NCBI GenBank assembly: GCA_029783825.1
Contig: JAREIK010017918.1
Coordinates: 930,001 to 994,000 of the forward strand
DNA length: 64,000 nucleotides
Source: Sapria himalayana
Lineage: Eukaryota > Streptophyta > Magnoliopsida > Malpighiales > Rafflesiaceae
Direction of reading: 5' to 3'
Positions 57,178 through 64,000 of this stretch are shown here, piece after piece (the stretch's first letter is position 1; the number at the start of each line of letters is the position of its first letter). Below the pieces are notes generated by a model. It saw only the letters and a program-made list of their open reading frames with translations. It searched no databases and was not told the origin of the DNA. Made by a program: the position numbers and the translations under genes.

Positions 57178-60100
57178 ATGATCAGAGAGGTATTTTAGTA
57201 TTGGTCATATTTGTTGATGATTACTCGAGATATATTTAGAAATATCTATTTCATAATAGAATATAGGTCTTTTCTATTTTAAAACTTTTGACAAAATGAT
57301 AAAAATTTAATTCGATAAAAATATTAAAAAATTAGTATTAGAATATATACTATACATCCAATATAGAATACCCTCTTAATCAAATACATCCTTCATCATT
57401 TCTCTGTACTTACCTTTCTAAATCTGACATCTTGAAAATAAATTATTTAGCTTGTCTATTAAATTTTTAGATATATTTGTTGTCTTAATCACTATCTAAG
57501 ATGGGATAAACTAGAATCTAGGATCTTAAGTTATATTTTTCTTGTATACTCTAGTACCCAAGAAAAGAGCATATATTTTTTATTAGAGATCGATAGAATA
57601 TAAGTTAGTACATATATTATTATTTTTTATCACGACTCATTATTTTAAAAGCCTAGGAAGAGAGTGAATTTAGATGCTACATCTAGATTCATTATCCTTC
57701 AATTCTTACTTATAGTCATACCTCGACTACCAGTTAATAGAGAGAGTCACTTATCAACTACATTTAATTATATTGGTAATAAGTATGATATTACTCACAT
57801 AAAATCATCATATCTACCAATAATTTTAAATTATATTAAGTCTAACAAGAGAGAGAGTTCCCAAGTAGGAAAATTTCATTCAGACCAAAATAAGATACTT
57901 AACTATATTATTAAAAGAGTCAACACCAAAACAAACTCAGAATCAATAAATAGGACACTTATCTATCCAAGACTAAAAGCTTGAAGATATGTTTTGTACT
58001 CCATTATTTTCTCAGTCCCTCTATGGAGTGATCCAATATGTGGTTCCGCATGTTCACCACTTCTTCGTTCATTTCCAATACTAATCATGAAACACCATGA
58101 GTAGCAAGATGTTGAGATCCAAAATTTAAAGTAAAATTTGTGATTTTTCCATTCCTAGCCATCAATAGAAAGAAAGACAGACAAAAGAAATGATTATTCT
58201 GAGAAAGCTTGTCCAATACTACAAGCATCAAAAATGCATCTTCACCAAAACACAATAACTCTAACTGACATGTCGCCTTGCATGCAAGTAAAGCATTATT
58301 GGTGACTGCCGATTAAGCGATAATTGATATAGCCCCTACCTCTAAAAATTGAAGGCAGCGCCAGGAAAGATAACAAAACACGTTCAACCTGATCAGGCCA
58401 GATACGAGCCTATCAAGGAGTTATATAGTCCTATAGTTAGTCCCTCTAATCTTAACTCTTGATAAGGGATAGAAAAATTGTACTTGTCAATTATTTTCAT
58501 AGATTTTATCATACCCTCATCTTACTATTTTTTTTATTTTTTTATTACTTCTTTTTAAAGTATTAACATACTCAAGTCTCCTTCTAAGATATTCTCTCAT
58601 CCAAGATAGTATCAGGTCGTGATAGATGAGATATATGCCCTCTACTTTAATGAGGCCTAGGAATTACTATCATAACCTTTAAAAATAATTATTTTTGGAT
58701 GTAGATGGGTATTCATTAAGAAACAAATCCATGTGAAAAGATAAGTCACCTTAAGACAATACTTATAACAAGTGGATATACTAAAATATTTAGTATAAAC
58801 TATCATTACAATTACTCAATAATAACCAAGATAGTTACAATACATATTTTAATTTCTCTTATAGTATCTTATAATCAAAGGAAAGAGCAACTAGGAATGA
58901 AGTATATATTTCTTCTTTTGACCTTGAGAAGGATATGTATAATAGTCAGCCACTAGAATTTCAAGCAGTACAATCATGTGTAGTCTGTAGATTCTTGATG
59001 GCATTAAATGATCTGAAGCAATCACTAATAGTCTGATTTGCAAGATTTTCAAAAGTTGTCACTTGATTTGGATTACATAGGTACGCTATTGATTTTCTTT
59101 ATTTTTTCAAAAAAATCCTGATAACATTATAATTTTACTGATAATTTATGTGAATGATATTCTAATTACAAGTGATTACAAATTATAAATCACTCAACTC
59201 AAAAAATATTTTCGCACACAAATTTAGATGAAAGAACTTAAGATGCTCAGATATTTTCTTGGTAAATAAATAACTTATTTTATAGATAATATTATCTTGT
59301 CACAAAAAATGTATACATTTTATACCCTTTCAAAGATTTATATTTTTTTATTGTGTTCCAACACATACTCCTATTAATCCAACTTCACTTCTAATGTGGC
59401 ATCTCAATTGACTTTACTATTTGTAGAAAAATAATAATAATAAATAATTATCTAATTGTTATCAGATCATATATAATATACATAGTTAATAGAATTAGAT
59501 ATTTCCTAAGTTCTTATTGAAAAATTCACCTTGATGTTGCTCTTCCCATACTGAGATATATAAAAAAATTTGCGGGAATTTAAATTTCTTTTAGAAATCA
59601 TGAGCACTTATAATTAGTTAGCATTCAGATTTGAGTTGTGCCTTAACATGCACTGAAAGAAGATTTATAACAAGATTGTGCACTATTCATGAAAATAACT
59701 TATCTCCTAAAAAAGTAAGAGATAAGTAATTATTTCAAGATTTAGTATAGAGTCATAATTTTTAATAATAGATATAATTATTTATGAGATATTTTAAATA
59801 TAGTATATACTTAAAGAGATAGGGTATGCTTTCTCTTCTCTCGCTACCCTTTATTACGATATTTTAAATTTAGTAAGAGATAAGCATATAGTCTCTAATC
59901 TAGTATTTCACGAGCGAATAAAATACATCGAAATTTATTATTTCTTTCTCAAGAATAACATTTAGGATGAGATCATTACTACAACACACATTCAAATAGT
60001 AAAGTAGCCAACAAATATCTTTATGAATACCTTAAAAAAGACCTTAGCTTGATTTGTTTCCTTCAAACTAAACATTGTGGACTTGTATGCACTAGCTTCA
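57178..60100 (+). pseudogene. Copia relic P: integrase, RT, RNase H
   Basis: The order is as in Ty1/copia. Integrase start (FVDDYSRY at 57215); integrase end (SCILVPKKRAYIF near 57540-57580); RT lead-in (RxYQVVIDEIYALYFNEA, GCRWVF near 58600-58720); RT core end (LLIIYVNDILITSDYKL at 59133-59190, with N replacing the second residue of the YVDD motif); LKMLRYFLGNKI near 59240-59270. RNase H text appears in decayed form (59530-59990) and ends NIFMNTLKKTLA at about 60010-60050. Stops are frequent throughout. Confidence 0.8.
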
Positions 60101-60265
60101 TTGAGAGGTATTATTTTTTTTCTCACCTTTTATTTTTTTATTTTATGTTATTTGATGAGAACGTTCAACCTGTGGGTTGTCCCAATACTTTTTGCTTGTT
60201 GTACAAGTACAATTTATAAAATATTTTAGATATAAAATTTTATTGTTAACTTATAACACGTAGCA
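60101..60265 (+). repeat. LTR remnant between two copia relics
   Basis: AACCTGTGGGTTGTCCCAAT followed by TTGTACAAGTAC and ATTGTTAACTTATAACA matches the LTRs at 23.3 and 50.1 kb. It is short and lacks the microsatellite. Confidence 0.7.
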
Positions 60266-60289
60266 ATGTTCTAAAATAATTTTTGGAAA

Positions 60290-61740
60290 ATACAATATTA
60301 ACTAAAATTTAGTTCACCAATTAAATATCTTTTATTTTTTTCTCATTATGTGTCCTTTCAGATTAAGTATCTTGAAGAGAAATTATTCAATAGATTTCTC
60401 AAAAGTCTTTGAAAGCATTTACTTTATTTATAATTTCTCCTAAAGATAAGATAAGATATTACCTAGAACTTTGAGATATATTTTTTTTATTACTCTAATA
60501 CCCAAATAAGATATAAATTTTATATAACCAAAATTTGATAGATTAGTGAGCGTTGATATTATCTTTTTTAGAGCAACTCATTTTTTAGCAAGCATACAAA
60601 AAATAAGAATACATAAGATAGATTTGGAATCATTACTTTTCTTCCCTCTCAAACAGTCCCACTTGGACTTACAATTAGCATAGCGAATCATCAGAAAAAT
60701 TTCGCTAACTGACAAGTAATTAACTCCACAAATAAGCATGTTGACTATATTTGATTGTTTGATTGAAGCATGCTGACACTATTATAGAGGCATCATGTGT
60801 ACCAATATATAGATCATGCTGATTCATAAGATTGCAAGGATTCTAAGGAGAAAAAATCTGCCTAAACTCCAAATTACCCGATAGTTCATGATTCTCCTCT
60901 AGTTCCAGCTCATGATGATCCAAAGACTAGAGTACTTAACTATTCAAGACTTTGGGTCTATATTAAAAGAAGATAACTTATAGTCTATACAAAGCAGAGG
61001 AGAGTCTCCCAATAAATCAAATGATCTTATAGCTAGCTCATCCCATTATGATCTTCCAAATAGAAAAAATAAAAAAATAATTCTCGACACTAAATTTCAT
61101 AAATATTATTATACTCATATCTTGTTCTTTCTTATGTTTGTTTTATTATTACTTTTGAGAGTATTAGGATACTCAAACCTCTTGAGATAATCTCACCCAA
61201 AATGGCACCAGGTCATGTTGAAAGAGATTGATATCTTTAATTCCAATGAGATCTAAGAACTAATATCTCAATCTTCAAAAAAGCTCAACTTAGGAAATAT
61301 CTTTAATCATAATTCTAATCATAAAATCTTAGAAAGCTTAGATACATTCTTGGGATATAAAAGTTCTACTCTAAAAAATACATTATTATCACAAAAGATA
61401 TGTTGTTGATATATTCAAAGAAATTAGTGTGTTGGGTTATGATCCAACATATACTCTAATTGACTTGAGTAACAATTTAATATTTAATGTCCAATGAGAC
61501 TCTTTTAATTGATTTTACTATTTTCAAATAAATTATATAAAAGATTAATTATCTAACTACATTTAGATCAGAAGTAATTTATATAGGTAATATAGTTAGT
61601 TATTTCTTAGATTCTCCTCGGTATATTCGTCTACTCATAAATTTACAAAAAACTTGAAAATACCTCCGCTTACCTTTTTTTTCTTCAAACTTGATATTCT
61701 AGATCTTGAGGAAGAGTATTGTAGTTTGAACTTGTAATTG
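60290..61740 (+). pseudogene. Copia relic Q: integrase end, RT lead-in, RNase H fragments
   Basis: 60310-60530 parallels the integrase end of relic P (TTGAAGAGAAATTATTCAAT...). 61170-61260 reads HPKWHQVMLKEIDIFNSNEI-like text, the RT lead-in seen in P. Then a jump to LGYDPTYTLIDLSNN (61430-61480) and the RNase H side. RT core and gag are missing. It is in the same direction as P. Confidence 0.65.
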
Positions 61741-63300
61741 TATTATTTTTTTTTCTTTACTTTTTATTTGTGTATGTTTGGTTATGAATGGGAAATCCTG
61801 ACATGTAAGTTATCCTAGTCTACTTTGCTATTATATAAAAATACCTTTATACATTCTATTTTATTTTTTATTTTATTTTTTATTTTATTTTTTATTTTAT
61901 TTTTTATTTTATATTTTATTTTATTTTTATTTTATCTTTTATTTTATCTTTTATTTTATCTTTTATTTTATCTTTTATTTGATCTTTTATTTGATCTTTT
62001 ATTTGATCTTTTATTTGATCTTTTATTTGATCTTTTATTTGATCTTTTATTTGATCTTTTATTTGATCTTTTATTTGATCTTTTATTTGATCTTTTATTT
62101 GATCTTTTATTTGATCTTTTATTTGATCTTTTATTTGATCTTTTATTTGATCTTTTATTTGATCTTTTATTTGATCTTTTATTTTAATCTTTTATTTTAT
62201 CTTTTATTTTATCTTTTATTTTATCTTTTATTTTATCTTTTATTTTATCTTTTATTTTATCTTTTATTTTATCTTTTATTTTATCTTTTATTTTATCTTT
62301 TATTTTATCTTTTATTTTATCTTTTATTTTATCTTTTATTTTATCTTTTATTTTATCTTTTATTTATCTTTTATTTTATCTTTTATTTTATCTTTTATTT
62401 TATCTTTTATTTTATCTTTTATTTTATCTTTTATTTTATCTTTTATTTTATCTTTTATTTTATCTTTTATTTTATCTTTTATTTTATCTTTTATTTTATC
62501 TTTTATTTTATCTTTTATTTTATCTTTTATTTTATCTTTATTTTATCTTTTATTTTATCTTTTATTTATCTTTTATTTTATCTTTTATTTTATCTTTTAT
62601 TTTATCTTTTATTTTATCTTTTATTTTATCTTTTATTTTATCTTTTATTTTATCTTTTATTTTATCTTTTATTTTATCTTTTATTTTATCTTTTATTTAT
62701 CTTTTATTTTATCTTTTATTTTATCTTTTATTTTATCTTTTATTTTATCTTTATTTTATCTTTATTTATCTTTTATTTTATCTTTTATTTATCTTTTATT
62801 TTATCTTTTATTTTATCTTTTATTTTGTTTTTTATTTTGTTTTTTATGTTATTTTTTATGTTATTTTTCATTTTATTTTTCATTTTATTTTTATTTTATT
62901 TTATTTTTATTTTATTTTTATTTTATTTTTATTTTATTTTTATTTTATTTTTATTTTATTTTATTTTTATTTTATTTTATTTTATTTTTATTTTATTTTA
63001 TTTTATTTTTATTTTATTTTTATTTTATTTTTATTTTATTTTTATTTTATTTTTATTTTATTTTATTTTATTTTATTTTATTTTATTTTTATTTTATTTT
63101 ATTTTATTTTATTTTATTTTATTTTATTTATTTTATTTTATTTTATTTTTTTTTATTTTTATTTTTTTTTATTTTTATTTTTTTTTATTTTTTTTTTATT
63201 TTTTTTTATTTTTTTTTTATTTTTTTTTTATTTTTTATTATTTTTTTTTATTTTTTTTATTTTTTTTTTTTGCCACACACCTTTATGCATTTATTATGTG
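61741..63300 (+). repeat. Copia LTR with satellite-like expansion
   Basis: The left part (61741-61850) has text comparable to the other LTRs (CCTGACATGTAAGTTATCC, then CTATTATATAAAAAT). From 61857 the LTR is replaced by, or expanded into, a 1.4-kb T/A-rich tandem array. After the array TTGCCACACACC begins unique sequence. No primer-binding site is seen after it. Confidence 0.7.
61857..63271. repeat. 12-bp T/A-rich satellite in four variant blocks
   Basis: Block 1 (about 61857-61920) has TTTTATTTTTTATT units. Block 2 starts as CTTTTATTTTAT and changes at 61981 to 17 successive units with GAT (CTTTTATTTGAT), ending at about 62175. Block 3 (62185-62820) has about 53 CTTTTATTTTAT units with a few 11-base variants. 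Block 4 (62822-63271) shifts to ATTTTATTTTT and then T runs broken by single A. No stop codon occurs in one frame, giving a 440-codon open frame of FYLI/FYLL units that is not a gene. Confidence 0.97.
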
Positions 63301-64000
63301 AGATTTCTATTAAAGTATGGTCATTTATTGGTGCTTAATTTCAACACACTTGATTTGCCCTATCACAAATCTAAATATTACACTTTTACAGAATTAGCTT
63401 CTTATTAGTTTCTTGAAAAATCTTTAAAAAATTAAAAAATATATATTGAAAAAATAAGGAATAAAATAATAATAATTTTAGACAATGATCTCATATTTAT
63501 GTTAGCAAAAAAGATATATTTATAATTAAAATATTAGTAAAAAAATAATTTTAAAGAATATTTTTTTCAATGACAAATACATGTTCCAAGAAATCATGAA
63601 ACTATAAAGTATGTCATATTAAAGAAGGCACCTTGCCTAGAGTTGGACAAGGTCTCTTTTAAAATAATAATTCAAATACTATTTTTACAATCTTAATCAT
63701 TATATAAAATATCAACAAAGCATATAAATATTATTTTCTCATAATAATTTACTAGAAAATTAACTAATATCTTATTTTTCCAATCATTTATATCTTATAT
63801 AATCAAACACTCATTTTTATGTTTCTCAATCAAATGATGCTAAATCAAATTTTTAGTAAGCCACTTCATTTTACCCCACATTGACCAACTACCTCATTCG
63901 TATACTACAAAATTGAATAAGTAACTACATTAAAAAAATTTAATCTCACACATCTACCTAATGATTAATATATGTCTTATCTATTATATTTTTTATTATC
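63276..64000. other. AT-rich sequence, no recognisable feature
   Basis: No coding frame, repeat family or RNA gene can be supported here. Confidence 0.4.

Noticed and set aside
61979..63301. 440-codon open frame made of FYLI/FYLL units
   Set aside because: It is the translation of a 12-bp T/A satellite that has no stop in this frame; composition alone explains it. The neighbouring frame (61825-62187) is open for the same reason.

Overview
The window is AT-rich plant nuclear DNA, mostly layered transposon relics. Its features are BED-type hAT elements with 8-bp target-site duplications (TSDs), Ty1/copia and L1-type LINE relics, a degenerate mitochondrial rps19/rps3 remnant with surrounding DNA of plant-mitochondrial character, and one exon of a plant-type OSCA/CSC1 channel gene. 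A monocot, perhaps a palm, is my guess from style only; the sequence does not prove it. I see no complete host gene, no rRNA, no CRISPR array and no bacterial or plasmid feature.

Layout. 1-1586 is unrecognised. 1587-5062 is a decayed hAT whose ends resemble TAGAGGTGTCAA; this family (here 'RSL-like') dominates the window as long transposase relics and as 0.4-0.6 kb MITEs. 5072-7640 and 11774-20000 have mitochondrial-DNA character, proven only at the rps19/rps3 remnant near 15.5 kb. They were later hit by a different hAT (7641-11765) and by RSL-like MITEs at 14943, 16243 and 17706. 5072-6190 recurs as a diverged copy at 23633-24684. 19900-23400 is AT-rich with a tandem duplication, a MITE and an LTR end carrying a primer-binding site. 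24756-30258 holds two RSL-like relics, the second split by a MITE.

30637-48745 is one copia element carrying a stack of insertions: an RSL-like hAT (31062-42114) that contains a second RSL-like hAT (33302-37373), which contains a different MITE (34410-35023), plus an L1-type LINE (38000-41013). A further RSL-like relic lies at about 44655-48128. TSDs support most of these layers and give the order of events.

48746-50360 holds a decayed MITE and a copia relic whose LTR carries a 9-bp microsatellite. 50590-50736 (minus strand) is the OSCA/CSC1 exon with both splice sites, followed by a SINE candidate at 51097-51280. 51478-57160 is a mosaic of decayed RSL-like pieces with 183-, 21- and 26-bp tandem repeats. 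57178-61740 holds two copia pol relics in the same direction, separated by one LTR remnant. 61857-63271 is a 1.4-kb T/A-rich 12-bp satellite inside a related LTR. 63276-64000 shows nothing recognisable.

None of the reading frames forms a pathway or operon. Almost all are broken transposon genes. The functional candidates are the single channel exon and, for transposon biology, the palindromic promoter of the 7641 hAT and the terminal regions of the RSL-like elements.
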